Positions 34,897-44,645 are shown, counted from the first letter of the stretch. The stretch is DNA of 64,000 nt from Nocardia testacea NBRC 100365 (GCF_000308775.1 NZ_BAGJ01000140.1:1-64000), one strand, 5' to 3'. Numbers and translations: made by a program. Notes: generated from the sequence alone by a model not told the origin.

Positions 34897-36273
34897 ATGA
34901 CAGTCGCCCGCTCTGCCGAGTCCGTGAACGCGGTGATCAAGGCCTACGACATTCGTGGTGTGGTCACCGACCAACTCGACGCCGATTTCGTGCGGGACAC
35001 CGGCGCGGCGTTCGCCCGGTTGATGCGGGGTGAGCAGGCACGGCGCATCGTCGTGGGACACGATATGCGCGCCTCGTCTCCCGGGCTGGTGGCGGCGTTC
35101 GCCGAGGGCGTGCTCGCGCAGGGCCTGGACGTGGTCCATATCGGGCTGGCGTCCACCGATCAGCTGTACTTCGCCTCCGGCCGGCTCGATTGCCCGGGCG
35201 CCATGTTCACCGCCAGCCACAATCCGGCCCGCTACAACGGCATCAAGCTCTGCCGTCCGCGGGCGCTGCCGGTCGGGCAGGACACCGGCCTGGCGACCAT
35301 CGCCGAGGAGCTGGTGGCCGGGGTGCCGGGTTACGACGGCGAACCCGGTACCGCCACCGAGACCGATCTGCTCGACGATTACGCCGCCTTCCTGCGCGAT
35401 CTGGTGGATCTGGGCGGCATCCGGCCGCTGACCGTGGCGGTGGACGCCGGAAACGGGATGGGCGGGCATACCGTACCCGCCGTACTCGGCGCGCTGCCGC
35501 AGGTGACGATCGTGCCGCTGTACTTCGAGCTGGACGGCAGCTTCCCCAACCACGAGGCCAATCCGCTCGATCCGAAGAATCTGGTGGATCTGCAGGCGCT
35601 GGTCCGCGACTCGGGGGCCGATATCGGCCTGGCCTTCGACGGCGACGCCGACCGCTGTTTCGTGGTCGACGAACAGGGTGACCCGGTCTCACCGTCGGCC
35701 ATCACGGCGCTGGTCGCCGAACGGGAGCTCGCCAAGGAGCCGGGCGCCACCATCATCCACAATCTGATCACGTCCCGGTCGGTGCCGGAGCTGGTGACCG
35801 AGCTGGGCGGTAATCCGGTGCGGTCGCGGGTGGGCCATTCGTTCATCAAACAACTCATGGCCGGCTCGGGCGCGGTATTCGGCGGCGAGCACTCGGCGCA
35901 CTACTACTTCCGGGATTTCTGGGGCGCCGATTCCGGCATGCTGGCCGCCCTGCACGTACTGGCGGCCCTGGGTGAGGACAAGCGGCCCGTATCGGAACTG
36001 ATGTCCTCCTACACCGCCTACGCCGCCTCCGGGGAGATCAACTCGACCGTCGACGACGCGGCCGCGCGGACCGGCGCCGTGCTCGACGCGTTCGCCGGGC
36101 GGGCGGTCTCGGTGGACCGGCTCGACGGTGTCACCGTGCAACTACCGGACCATGTCTGGTTCAACCTGCGCGCTTCCAATACCGAACCGCTGCTACGACT
36201 CAACGTCGAAGCCAGGTCGCAGGAGGAAGTAGACGCACTCGTGACCGAGATCCTGCGCATCGTCCGCGCCTGA
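34897..36273 (+). CDS. manB: Phosphomannomutase/phosphoglucomutase
   Basis: The 458-aa alpha-D-phosphohexomutase has the phosphoserine loop FTASHNPARYNGIK, the metal-binding loop AFDGDADRCFVVD and the sugar-specificity loop GGEHSAHYYFRDFW. The phosphate-binding loop near the end is LRASNTEPLLRLNVE. It interconverts mannose-6- and mannose-1-phosphate for GDP-mannose and lipoglycan synthesis. It is followed by the SIS protein and manA in the same direction, the Rv3257c-Rv3256c-Rv3255c arrangement, so the three likely form one pathway operon. Confidence 0.94.
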   Translation: MTVARSAESVNAVIKAYDIRGVVTDQLDADFVRDTGAAFARLMRGEQARRIVVGHDMRASSPGLVAAFAEGVLAQGLDVVHIGLASTDQLYFASGRLDCPGAMFTASHNPARYNGIKLCRPRALPVGQDTGLATIAEELVAGVPGYDGEPGTATETDLLDDYAAFLRDLVDLGGIRPLTVAVDAGNGMGGHTVPAVLGALPQVTIVPLYFELDGSFPNHEANPLDPKNLVDLQALVRDSGADIGLAFDGDADRCFVVDEQGDPVSPSAITALVAERELAKEPGATIIHNLITSRSVPELVTELGGNPVRSRVGHSFIKQLMAGSGAVFGGEHSAHYYFRDFWGADSGMLAALHVLAALGEDKRPVSELMSSYTAYAASGEINSTVDDAAARTGAVLDAFAGRAVSVDRLDGVTVQLPDHVWFNLRASNTEPLLRLNVEARSQEEVDALVTEILRIVRA

Positions 36274-36387
36274 CTGGAATAGTGGAAATACACACCGTGG
36301 ATTCGCCCGTCTCAGACCCGGTGTCCACAACGCGGGCGGTCGCGGCCGAGACCGACAACAGCGCGATGAGGGGAGGTGCCACGCCCG

Positions 36388-37584
36388 ATGATCGCTGATA
36401 CCCCGGTACTCGATCTGGACGATGCCGCAATGCTCGAAGCCGCCGATACCGGCGGCGCCCTCCGTTCGGCCGCGTCCGGTGGCGCCCAGGTGCGTGCCAC
36501 CGCGGCAGCCGTGGCAGAAGGCGCGCTCACCCGGCTCGACGGTTTGCGCCCGCGCAGTCTGCTGCTGGTCTCCGGGCCCGGCCGGGCCGCCCGAGCGGCC
36601 GCGCTCCTGGTCGCGGCGCTCGGCGACCGGACCGGCCTGCCCCTGGTCCAGGTCGCCACCGTGCCCTCCTGGGCCGGTCCGCTCGATGTGGTGCTGGTGG
36701 CCGGTGACGACGCCGGCGATCCACGACTCATCGATGCGATCGACCGCGCGCTGCGCCGCGGCGCGGAAGTGGTGGTGGCGGCACCGGACGAAGGCCCGCT
36801 GCGCGCCGCCGCGGCCGGCCGGGCCGCGCTGCTCGCGCCCCGTGTCCCGGTGCTCGACGAGAACCGGCTGCTGCGCTATCTCGGCGTCGGGATCGCGGTC
36901 CTGCGCACCATAGACGGGCACCGCAGCGCCGGCTTCCTGCCGGAACTGGCCGAGCTGGCCGATGTCCTCGACACCGAGGCGCTGCGCGACGGTCCGCAGC
37001 ACGAGGTCTTCCACAACCCCGCCAAGAATCTGGCCGCGCGCACCCAGCAGCGCGGACTCATCCTCGCCGGTGACTCCGAGGCCACCACCGGACTGGCGGT
37101 GCACGCCGCCGAGGTGCTGCTGCAATCGGCGGGCCGCACGGCGACCGCGGTGGACCTCGCCGTCGCCGTGACAGCGCTACCCCGCCTGGTGAACGCCGCC
37201 ACCGCAGCCGCTCCCGACTACGATCCGCTGTTCCACGACGAGCAGCTCGACGGGCCGCCGCCGGTGGAGAAGAAGCGGATCTTCGTATGCAGCACCGACT
37301 CCGATGTCGTCGCGGCACGCCGCCGGATCGCGGTCTTCGGTGGGGCGGGCGGCGGCACCGTGGACGCCGACCTGGTGACCGCGGAGCTCGAAACGATCCC
37401 CGCCGACCCGGCCCGCATCGGATCGGCCGACCCGCAACCGGTACCCGCTCCGATCGGCGGCGAACTGGAACGTCTCGCGGTGCTCGCGCTGCGCTGGGAG
37501 ATGGCCGCGGCCTATCTGCGGCTCATCGGTGGCCGGGCGATCACGGCGAGCGATCCGGACAGCTACGACGGGGGACACTACTAG
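36388..37584 (+). CDS. SIS-domain-like protein between manB and manA (Rv3256c counterpart)
   Basis: 398 aa from the ATG at 36388, with GAGGGGAGG 10 nt upstream. It has a TobH/phosphoglucose-isomerase-like C-terminal layout: LDGLRPRSLLLVSGPGRAARAAAL, then VVAAPDEGPLRAAAAG, NPAKNLAARTQQRG and the end LRLIGGRAITASDPDSYDGGHY. The alanine-rich sequence suits an alpha/beta sugar isomerase fold, but no catalytic residues could be assigned. Its stop overlaps the manA GTG by one base (TAGTG), so it is co-translated with manA. A role in mannose-phosphate metabolism is inferred from position. Confidence 0.85.
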   Translation: MIADTPVLDLDDAAMLEAADTGGALRSAASGGAQVRATAAAVAEGALTRLDGLRPRSLLLVSGPGRAARAAALLVAALGDRTGLPLVQVATVPSWAGPLDVVLVAGDDAGDPRLIDAIDRALRRGAEVVVAAPDEGPLRAAAAGRAALLAPRVPVLDENRLLRYLGVGIAVLRTIDGHRSAGFLPELAELADVLDTEALRDGPQHEVFHNPAKNLAARTQQRGLILAGDSEATTGLAVHAAEVLLQSAGRTATAVDLAVAVTALPRLVNAATAAAPDYDPLFHDEQLDGPPPVEKKRIFVCSTDSDVVAARRRIAVFGGAGGGTVDADLVTAELETIPADPARIGSADPQPVPAPIGGELERLAVLALRWEMAAAYLRLIGGRAITASDPDSYDGGHY

Positions 37585-38798
37585 TGCACGAACTCGTGGG
37601 TGCGCTGCGCTCGTACGCCTGGGGCTCACGCACCGCGCTCGCCGAACTCTGCGGACGCCAGGTCCCGTCGGCCCATCCGGAAGCGGAGCTGTGGTTCGGT
37701 GCCCATCCCGCCGACCCCGCCTATCTGCGCACCGACGACGGCACCCGGTCGCTGCTGGAGGTGGTGTCGGAGAATCCCGGCGAGGAGCTCGGCGCGGCCG
37801 CCGCGCGGTTCGGTGACCGGCTGCCGTTCCTGCTGAAGATCCTGGCCGCCGAGGAACCGCTGTCGTTGCAGGCACATCCGAGCGCCGAACAGGCACGGTC
37901 CGGATTCGCCCGGGAGAACCGCACCCAGGTGCCGCTCGATTCCCCGATGCGCAACTACCGCGACGACAGCCACAAACCCGAACTGGTGGTCGCGCTGGAG
38001 CGATTCGAGGCGCTCGCCGGTTTCCGCGACCCGCTGCGCACCGTGGACCTGTTCCGGGCGCTGGATGTCGCCGAACTGGCCCAGTACGCCGACCTGCTCG
38101 CCGCGCAACCCGATTCCGACGGCCTGCGGACCCTGTTCACCAGCTGGATCACCCTCCCGCCGACCGTACTGGACACACTCCTGCCGACCGTGCTCGACGG
38201 TTGCGTGCGGTACCTGTCCGCATCCGAACGCGAATTCGCCGCCGAGGCCCGCACCACCCTGGAACTGGCCGAAGCCTATCCCGGCGATGCCGGCGTGCTG
38301 GCCGCGATGCTGCTGAACCGGATCACCCTGCACCCCGGTCAGGGGCTGTTCCTCGCCGCCGGGAATCTGCACGCCTACCTGCACGGCGTCGCCGTGGAGA
38401 TCATGGCCAACTCCGACAACGTGCTGCGCGGCGGTCTCACTCCCAAACACGTCGATGTCCCGGAACTGTTGAAGGTCCTGGATTTCGAACCGATCGACCT
38501 GCCCCTGGTACTCCCCGAACCCGCCGGCGACGGATCTGTCCGCTACCCCACCCCCGCCCCCGAATTCGCGCTACGCCGCTTCGACCTCACCGCCGGATCC
38601 GCCCTGGTCCCACTGACCGATGCGGGCCCGGGCATCGTGCTCTGCACGTCCGGCTCGGCTCGTCTGTTGGACGGTGATTCGAAGGTCACGCTGACCCGCG
38701 GCACCGCCGCCTGGGTGTCCGCGGCGGACAAGGACATCCGCGCCCAGGCCACGGACGAACCCGCCACCTTGTTCTGCGCCTGCGTCGGCGCTGTGTAG
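37584..38798 (+). CDS. manA: Mannose-6-phosphate isomerase, class I
   Basis: 404 aa from a GTG at 37584 (HELVGALRSYAWGSRTALAEL). Type I PMI zinc ligands are in LSLQAHPSAEQA, DSHKPELVVAL and AAGNLHAYLHGVAVEIMANSDNVLRGGLTPKH. It interconverts fructose-6-phosphate and mannose-6-phosphate, feeding manB and GDP-mannose. It is translationally coupled to the SIS gene and is the last gene before a copy of the dispersed repeat. Confidence 0.95.
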   Translation: MHELVGALRSYAWGSRTALAELCGRQVPSAHPEAELWFGAHPADPAYLRTDDGTRSLLEVVSENPGEELGAAAARFGDRLPFLLKILAAEEPLSLQAHPSAEQARSGFARENRTQVPLDSPMRNYRDDSHKPELVVALERFEALAGFRDPLRTVDLFRALDVAELAQYADLLAAQPDSDGLRTLFTSWITLPPTVLDTLLPTVLDGCVRYLSASEREFAAEARTTLELAEAYPGDAGVLAAMLLNRITLHPGQGLFLAAGNLHAYLHGVAVEIMANSDNVLRGGLTPKHVDVPELLKVLDFEPIDLPLVLPEPAGDGSVRYPTPAPEFALRRFDLTAGSALVPLTDAGPGIVLCTSGSARLLDGDSKVTLTRGTAAWVSAADKDIRAQATDEPATLFCACVGAV

Positions 38799-39001
38799 TT
38801 CGGGCGAGCCGATCGACCGGGTAGGGCACGTGCGGTGACGCGATGGGTGCCGGAGTCTTCGCGGCGGGGGTTTGCTCGCACTGCCCGAGCGATGCCGAGA
38901 TGATCGGCGGCAGGCCGGTGAACGTGGGAAATGGGCTTACCGGCGAAGGTCGGAGGCAGGCCGATACGGGAAGGCGAGCGTGCGGGCCCGCTCGTGAAGG
39001 T

Positions 39002-39435
39002 GCTGTGTTTTTGGCGCGCCTTCGGCGCGCGGGGTTGAGGCCCCCTTGTGTCTCGCCGTTTCGGCCTCGAGACTTGCGCTTCGCGCGGGCGCTTTCGAGG
39101 CCGAAACGGCGAGACGGGCCTCAACCCTTTCAGGTGTCTCGTAAAACTCGACACATGCGGTTGCGTCGGCATTCGACGGCCTGATCGGATGCCGACTCGA
39201 CCGCCTCGGTGACCCTGGCGTCCGATCCGGGTCTTCACGCACGTGGCCGCACCGTCTTGGTGCCGAGTCCGACGAGGCCCTGAAAGGGTCGAGGCCCGTC
39301 CCGCCCTTGGCCGAAGGTGCTCCATGGTCGCACTCTATGGACGGCCGACCGCACATCGCAGGCCTCGAGGCCTGAACGGCGGGACCGAGGGGGCCTCGAC
39401 CCCGCGCCGCCGGAGGCGGCGCAATCCAACACAGC
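39002..39435 (+). repeat. Dispersed palindromic intergenic element, full copy 2
   Basis: Best-preserved copy (434 bp). It starts GCTGTGTTTTTGGCGCGCC and ends GCGCAATCCAACACAGC, whose complement GCTGTGTTGGATTGCGC mirrors the start. A small hairpin lies inside each end (GGCGCGCC-TTC-GGCGCGC and GCGCCGCC-GGA-GGCGGCGC). H1 pairs about 39031-39070 with 39095-39127, and H2 pairs about 39288-39305 with 39377-39403. The centre contains GTGTCTCGTAAAACTCGACAC. It lies between manA and the CDF gene; the flanking 38799-39001 and 39436-39502 hold nothing recognised apart from the gene's AGGAGG. Confidence 0.82.
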
Positions 39436-39502
39436 ATAGGCTGTTGCGCGGCTGTCGCATCGGACCAATGGTTCGGGCATCGGAGTAGCAGGAGGGTGGC
39501 GG

Positions 39503-40429
39503 ATGTCGGCTGGTGGAAGTAAGAGGGCGATTCTCGCCGCGTTGTCGGCGAATGCCGGGATCGCGGTGGCCAAGTTCGTGGGTGCCGCGATCACCGGGTC
39601 GGCGTCGATGCTGGCGGAGGGTGTGCACTCGGTCGCCGATACCGCCAACCAGGGCTTGTTGTTGTTCGGGCAGAACCGGGCCGAGCAGCAGGCCGACGAA
39701 TTGCATCCGTTCGGGTACGGGCGTAGCCGCTATTTCTATTCGTTCGTGGTGGCGCTGGTGCTGTTCACGCTGGGCTCGGTGTATGCCCTGTACGAGGGTG
39801 TGCACAAGATCCAGCATCCGGAGGAGTTGAGTTCGCCGATCGTGGCGGTGGTGATCCTGGTGATCGCTATCGCGCTGGAGACCTTCAGTTTCCGCACCGC
39901 GGTGAAGGAGTCGGCGCCGCTCAAGGGGCGGGCGAGCTGGTGGCAGTTCATTCGCAATTCGCGGAGCCCGGAGTTGCCGGTGGTGCTGCTGGAGGACACC
40001 GGCGCGTTGATCGGTCTGATCTTCGCCCTCGGTGGTGTGGGGCTGACGATGTTGACCGGCGATCCGGTGTGGGACGGGGTGGGCACGCTGGCGATCGGCG
40101 GCCTGCTGGGCGTGATCGCGATCGTGTTGATCATCGAGATGCAGAGTCTGCTGATCGGTGAGGGCGCGACTCCCGCGGAGGATCGGGCGATTCGCGAGAA
40201 CCTGGTGGACGGGACCACGATCGACCGCCTGATCCATATCAAGACCCAGTATCTCGGTCCGGAGGAGCTGCTGGTGGCGGCGAAGGTCGCGGTGACGCCG
40301 GGACTGGATATCGACCGGATCGCCGCGGGTATCGACGCGGCGGAGAGCAGGGTGCGGGCGGCGGTCCCGGCCGCGCGGATCATCTACCTGGAGCCGGACC
40401 TGTATCGGGAGACCGCGCGCGAGGCCTAG
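39503..40429 (+). CDS. Cation diffusion facilitator (zinc/manganese efflux family)
   Basis: 308 aa with AGGAGGGTGGCGG before the ATG. CDF features: GSASMLAEGVHSVADTANQ carrying the metal-site H and D, HPFGYGRSRYFYSF, and LLEDTGALIGLIFALGGV carrying the second metal-site E/D pair. There are about six membrane segments and a C-terminal cytoplasmic domain (VTPGLDIDRIAAGIDAAESRV). It likely exports zinc or another divalent cation by proton antiport. The HxxxD plus ExxxD-type ligands resemble ZnT9-like members, so the metal is uncertain. Single gene, convergent with the next. Confidence 0.9.
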   Translation: MSAGGSKRAILAALSANAGIAVAKFVGAAITGSASMLAEGVHSVADTANQGLLLFGQNRAEQQADELHPFGYGRSRYFYSFVVALVLFTLGSVYALYEGVHKIQHPEELSSPIVAVVILVIAIALETFSFRTAVKESAPLKGRASWWQFIRNSRSPELPVVLLEDTGALIGLIFALGGVGLTMLTGDPVWDGVGTLAIGGLLGVIAIVLIIEMQSLLIGEGATPAEDRAIRENLVDGTTIDRLIHIKTQYLGPEELLVAAKVAVTPGLDIDRIAAGIDAAESRVRAAVPAARIIYLEPDLYRETAREA

Positions 40430-40430
40430 C

Positions 40431-41903
40431 CTAGGGCGCCGGGTTCGGCGCGGTGTCCGCGGTGAGCAGCCGGTACGGGTCGGTGTGATTGCCGAAGACC
40501 GTGCGTAGCGCGTGCCGGGCGGCGTGTACGCCGCTCATTCCGTGGACACCGCCGCCGGGCGGGGTGGCCGAGGAGCACAGGTACACCCCGGGCAGCCCGG
40601 TGCTGTACGGGTTCCAGCGCGGTACCGGCCGGAAAACGGTCTGGGCGAGGGTCATCGCGCCCGCGTTGATATCGCCGCCGACATAGTTGGCGTTGTAGGC
40701 GGGCATTTCGGCGGCCGTGCGCACGTGTTTCGCGAGGACGAGGTCGCGGAAGCCGGGGGCGAAACGTTCGATCTGGTCGGCGACGAGTTCGCTGACGTCG
40801 CGGTCGGAGCCGTGCGGTACGTGGGCGTAGGTGTAGAGAGTGTGCTGTCCGGCAGGGGCCCGGGTCGGGTCGACCACGCCGGGCTGGATGACCATGGTGA
40901 AGGGGCGGTCGGTGTGGATTCCGGCGGCTACCGCGTGTTCGGCGGCCATCGCCTCGGCCCGGCTGCCGACCAGGTGCAGGGTGCCGGCTTCGGCACATCC
41001 GGGTGCCTGCCACGGCACCGGTCCCGACAGCGCGAAATCCACTTTGCAGGAGCCACCGCCGTAGCGGTAGCGGTCGAGCCGGCGGCGATATCCGGCGGGT
41101 AGCCGGTCGCCGGCGATCCGGAGCAGTTCGGCCGGCGCGATATCGCAGAGCACCGCACGGGCGGCCGGGAATTCCGCCAGGGAGTCCACCCGGTGACCGG
41201 TGTGCAGCCGCCCGCCGCGCCGGCGCAGGTCGGCGGCCAGCGCGTCCATGATCGCCTGGCTGCCGCCGCGCGGTACGGGCCAGCCGCCCGCGTGGGCGAG
41301 GGTGGCCAGCAGCAGGCCGGCGCCCACCGCGGGGAGCTGCCGGGGCGGGATGATGACGTGTTCGGCGACCCCGGTGAACAACGCGGGCGCGACCCTGCCG
41401 CGGAAACGGGTGTTCCACAGCGGGGAGCCCTGTTCGAGCATGCGCAGGCCGAATCGGATGGTGGCGGGGCCGAAGGGGATGCGCCGCATATCCGACATCG
41501 CCGTGCGTACGACGTGCTGCCAGTCCCGGACCAGCGGCTCGAACAGCGAGCGCCAGGCCTTACCGTCGACCCCCAGGCCGTCGGCTGTCCGCTCGAGATC
41601 CCGCCACGCGATCCCGGCGGTGCCGCCGTCCAGCGGATGGGCGTAGGAGGCCGCCGGGGTGAGCAGTTCGACCCCGTGCGCGGCGAGATCGAACGCCTGG
41701 AAGAAGGGGGAGGCCAGGGCCATGGGGTGGGCGCCCGCGCATTCGTCGTGCCGGAACCCGGGCAGGGTGGTTTCCGCGGTCCGGCAACCGCCGCCCAGAG
41801 TGTCCGCGGCCTCGTGCACCTCGACCTCGAGCCCCGCCGCGGCCATGGTCACCGCCGCCGCGAGGCCGTTGGGGCCGGAACCTACCACTACGACATCCGC
41901 CAT
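40431..41903 (-). CDS. Phytoene-desaturase-like FAD-dependent oxidoreductase
   Basis: 490 aa starting MADVVVVGSGPNGLAAAVTMAAAGLEVEVHE, a full dinucleotide-binding fold with the GGGCRTAE continuation of the CrtI/amine-oxidase family. The C-terminal FAD motif is PGVYLCSSATPPGGGVHGMSGVHAARHAL. Such proteins (retinol saturase/CrtO-like) reduce, saturate or desaturate polyenes or carotenoids. No crtB or crtE is in the window, so it is not a visible carotenoid cluster. An alternative is a lipid-acting oxidoreductase. GAAGGCAGAATCGGGGG precedes the ATG. Confidence 0.85.
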   Translation of the reverse strand: MADVVVVGSGPNGLAAAVTMAAAGLEVEVHEAADTLGGGCRTAETTLPGFRHDECAGAHPMALASPFFQAFDLAAHGVELLTPAASYAHPLDGGTAGIAWRDLERTADGLGVDGKAWRSLFEPLVRDWQHVVRTAMSDMRRIPFGPATIRFGLRMLEQGSPLWNTRFRGRVAPALFTGVAEHVIIPPRQLPAVGAGLLLATLAHAGGWPVPRGGSQAIMDALAADLRRRGGRLHTGHRVDSLAEFPAARAVLCDIAPAELLRIAGDRLPAGYRRRLDRYRYGGGSCKVDFALSGPVPWQAPGCAEAGTLHLVGSRAEAMAAEHAVAAGIHTDRPFTMVIQPGVVDPTRAPAGQHTLYTYAHVPHGSDRDVSELVADQIERFAPGFRDLVLAKHVRTAAEMPAYNANYVGGDINAGAMTLAQTVFRPVPRWNPYSTGLPGVYLCSSATPPGGGVHGMSGVHAARHALRTVFGNHTDPYRLLTADTAPNPAP

Positions 41904-41929
41904 CCCCCGATTCTGCCTTCTCGGCCGGT

Positions 41930-42325
41930 TCAGGGTCGGACAGCCACCGCGTCCACCTCGAACAGCATGGTCGGGAACGCGAGCGCCGCGACGCCGGTCA
42001 GCGTCTGGACCGGCGGCCGGTCGCCCCAGATCTCGGCGATCTTCGCGCCGACCACCGCCAGTTTCTCCGGGCCGTGGTCGACGATATGGGTGCGCAACTG
42101 GGCGATATCGGCGAAGTCCAGGCCTACCGAACGCAGCGCGGTGCCCAGGTTGGCGAACGCCCGCTCCACCTGACCGGCGAAATCATCGGTCGTGGTGGCA
42201 CCCTGCGCGTCGGAATCGTATTGCCCGGCTACGAACACCAGTTCCCCGCGGGTGACGGCCACATGGCTGTAGCCGAACGGGACCGGATTGTGCAGGGCGG
42301 CCGGATTGCTGATCTCGATGGACAT
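41930..42325 (-). CDS. RidA/YjgF-family protein
   Basis: 131 aa starting MSIEISNPAALHNPVPFGYSHV, with GAGGAG 7 nt upstream. RidA features: VFVAGQYDSDAQG, QVERAFANLGTALRSVGLDFADIAQLRTHIVD and PPVQTLTGVAALAFPTMLFEVDAVAV. Classical RidA enzymes deaminate reactive enamines using an arginine in a C(I/T)RxxV segment; here the equivalent is AQLRTHIV, so it is likely a YjgF relative of another subgroup. It lies between a P450 and an FAD oxidoreductase on the same strand, which could form a small catabolic or biosynthetic unit. Confidence 0.88.
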   Translation of the reverse strand: MSIEISNPAALHNPVPFGYSHVAVTRGELVFVAGQYDSDAQGATTTDDFAGQVERAFANLGTALRSVGLDFADIAQLRTHIVDHGPEKLAVVGAKIAEIWGDRPPVQTLTGVAALAFPTMLFEVDAVAVRP

Positions 42326-42405
42326 ACCGGATCTCCTCGATGTGCTGACTGTTCGACAAGGATCCGACGATTCTCGCCCGCCGAGTGTGACATCACCGTC
42401 GCGGG

Positions 42406-43719
42406 TCAGGCGATGGACTGCCCGGCCCGGACCCGGGGACCGGTGTGGACCGGCAGGGTCTCGTAGCCGTGCAGGGTGTAGAGCTGCCGCCGCCGCGGGG
42501 TGCCGTCGATCCGCAGGTCCGGGAACTGTTCGAAGAGCGCGCGCAATGCGTGGGCCGCCTCCATCCGGGCGAGACTCGCACCGAGGCAGGCGTGGATACC
42601 GCTGCTGAAGCCGAGGTGTTCCTTCGCGTTGGCGCGGGTGATGTCGAAGCGGGCGGGGTCGGGAAACATCGCCGGATCCCGGTTGGCGCCGGCCAGTGAC
42701 AGCACCAGGGTCGCGCCCTTGCGCAACGGCCGGCCCGCGATCTCCACGTCGGTGTGCGCGAGCCGCGCGGTGGTCTGCACCGGGGGATCGAAACGCAGGA
42801 TCTCCTCCACCGCGCCGGGCCACAGCTCCGGCTCGGCCCGGAGACGGGCCAGCTGATCGGGATGCTCGAGCAGCAGCACGATGCCCTTGGAGATGAGGTT
42901 GACCGTGGTCTCGAAACCCGCACCCATCAACAGGGTCGCCGAGGCGCAGAGTTCGTGGGTGGACAGGTCTCCCAGACGGACCAGGCTGCTGAGGATATCG
43001 TCGCCGGGTTCGGCGCGCAGCCGGTCGATATGGCCGAGCAGATACTCCTGGACCGCTTCGGAGGAACGCATGGCGCGTTCGTGGGCGCGCCAGGAGATCC
43101 CGATATCCAGCAGCGGGCTGATGGCATCGCCCCAGCTGAGGAACATTTGTCGATCACGGTCGGGGAAGCCGAGCATTTCGGAGATGATGGCGATCGGCAC
43201 CTGCGAGGCGAACTGACCGACCAGATCGGCCGGCGCGTCGTCGGGCAGGTCGGCGAGCAGTTCGTCGGTGACCGTGACGACCCGGTCCCGCAGGCGGCCG
43301 ATGGCCCGCGGAGTGAAGGCCGCCGCGACCGGTTTGCGCATCCGGGTGTGTTCGGGCTGGTCGAGCATCAGCATGGAGGGCGGGTCGACGGGATTGGCCG
43401 GGATCGGGCGCCGCGCCAGAGCACGGCGGGCGAACCCGGGCAGACGGACCAGCGCGGGCATACCCACACCGAAGCGGTTGTCCCGCAAGACTTCCCGGAC
43501 CACCGCGTGATCCATGGTGATCCAGAGCGGCCCGACGCGGTGCACTCCGCCGTCGCCGCGTAGTTCCTCGAGCAGCGGATACGGGTTCGTGATCCCCTCG
43601 GGTCCGCCGTTGAGGCGGGCGAACAGATCCCCCCGGCGCAGCTGCGCCTTCTTCGCGGCCCGGATCAGCCCGTGCTGATTCACCCAGCGGAACACGTATT
43701 CCGGTCTCATCCCACCCAT
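42406..43719 (-). CDS. Cytochrome P450
   Basis: 437 aa from the ATG at 43719 (MGGMRPEYVFRWVN) with AGGAG 6 nt upstream; ATG at 43710 is the alternative. P450 motifs: I-helix LLMGAGFETTVNLI (oxygen-activating GxE/DT as GFETT), K-helix EEILR, and haem loop FSSGIHACLGASLARME with the thiolate cysteine. It is a soluble class I enzyme needing ferredoxin and reductase, neither of which is adjacent. Substrate unknown. Probably co-transcribed with ridA 80 bp downstream. Confidence 0.94.
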   Translation of the reverse strand: MGGMRPEYVFRWVNQHGLIRAAKKAQLRRGDLFARLNGGPEGITNPYPLLEELRGDGGVHRVGPLWITMDHAVVREVLRDNRFGVGMPALVRLPGFARRALARRPIPANPVDPPSMLMLDQPEHTRMRKPVAAAFTPRAIGRLRDRVVTVTDELLADLPDDAPADLVGQFASQVPIAIISEMLGFPDRDRQMFLSWGDAISPLLDIGISWRAHERAMRSSEAVQEYLLGHIDRLRAEPGDDILSSLVRLGDLSTHELCASATLLMGAGFETTVNLISKGIVLLLEHPDQLARLRAEPELWPGAVEEILRFDPPVQTTARLAHTDVEIAGRPLRKGATLVLSLAGANRDPAMFPDPARFDITRANAKEHLGFSSGIHACLGASLARMEAAHALRALFEQFPDLRIDGTPRRRQLYTLHGYETLPVHTGPRVRAGQSIA

Positions 43720-43759
43720 TCCCCACTCCTGTCGTGCCGACGGCTTCCCGGTGCCCCGA

Positions 43760-43779
43760 CCGCCCGGCATCCCGGGCGG
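43760..43779. terminator. Hairpin between the TIGR03089 gene and the P450 gene
   Basis: CCGCCCGG-CATC-CCGGGCGG, a perfect 8-bp stem with tetraloop, lies downstream of the TIGR03089 stop and upstream of the P450 gene. A smaller CCTACC-GT-GGTAGG repeat is near 43901. Either may terminate the minus-strand transcript. Confidence 0.4.
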
Positions 43780-43925
43780 TGCGCGGCCGGCGGCCGGTCG
43801 GCCCGGTCGCGTTCGACGTCCACCGGCACCGGAAGACCACCGCTACGAACGTTACGGAACGCGCGGCGGCCGGGGAACCTGCCCGAGTCGGAAACTCCGG
43901 CCCTACCGTGGTAGGAGATGCCGCG

Positions 43926-44645
43926 TCACAGGATGCAGGTGACCCGTTCGCTTTCCACCCGCCGCTCCCGCAGCGCCGGATCGGGATTGGCGACCTGCAC
44001 CAGGGAGGCGCCCGCGGTGAGCACCGCGAGATAGCCGTCGATCAATTCGGCGGGCGTATCCCAGGAAGCGCTGGAGAGCACCCGGTCGCCTTCGGCGAAA
44101 CCCTGCCGGGCCGCGGACTTGCGGGCCTCGGTGAGTACCTCCGCCACCGGCATACCGTCGAGGGCCGCGCCGGTGCCGCCGGGCAGGAACTGATCCCCGT
44201 GTACGCGCACCGCGGTCGCGTAGTCGGTGACCCCGATCGGCAGATCACGGACCGGTCCGCCCATCGGATCCAGCGACAACGCCGCCACCTCGGGCGCATC
44301 CTCGGTTTCGGCCAGCCGGTCCGCGGCGGCGAACACCAGATCCGCGTCGGGGTCGGCGTGCAGCACCACTTCGGTTCCCGCCCACCAGCAGCCGAGCAGG
44401 ACCGCCGCGGTCTGCCAGTGGGCGGGCAGCAGCACCGCGACCCGGGCGCCCGGGGTGAGCCCGAACTCGTCGCGGATCAGATTGCCGGTTTTGGCCGCCC
44501 AATTGGCGAGGGTGAGCCCGGACAGCTCGATCCGGGCGCCGGTCGCGTCGTCGTACCAGGTGACGCGGGGGGCGGCCGGTTCGCGGTCCAGAATCGGCTC
44601 GAGCACCGCTTCGGGAAGGGTCGTTGCCTGGTCTATGTCACGCAT
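43926..44645 (-). CDS. TIGR03089-family protein (truncated AMP-binding-enzyme-like)
   Basis: 239 aa starting MRDIDQATTLPEAVLEPILD. It resembles the N-terminal part of acyl-CoA synthetases (RVTWYDDATGARIELSGLTLANWAAKTGNLI, PGARVAVLLPAHWQTAAVLLGCWWAG) but lacks the AMP-binding P-loop and the C-terminal lid domain of ~500-aa enzymes. This stand-alone form is a conserved actinobacterial family of unknown function, always near the LCP/rmlD genes (Rv3268 in M. tuberculosis). It follows the LCP gene by 16 bp. Confidence 0.87.
   Translation of the reverse strand: MRDIDQATTLPEAVLEPILDREPAAPRVTWYDDATGARIELSGLTLANWAAKTGNLIRDEFGLTPGARVAVLLPAHWQTAAVLLGCWWAGTEVVLHADPDADLVFAAADRLAETEDAPEVAALSLDPMGGPVRDLPIGVTDYATAVRVHGDQFLPGGTGAALDGMPVAEVLTEARKSAARQGFAEGDRVLSSASWDTPAELIDGYLAVLTAGASLVQVANPDPALRERRVESERVTCIL

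Noticed and set aside
33944..39435. The dispersed repeats as an IS element or transposase remnant
   Set aside because: No frame within any copy resembles a transposase; the structure is palindromic and non-coding, so at most a non-autonomous element.
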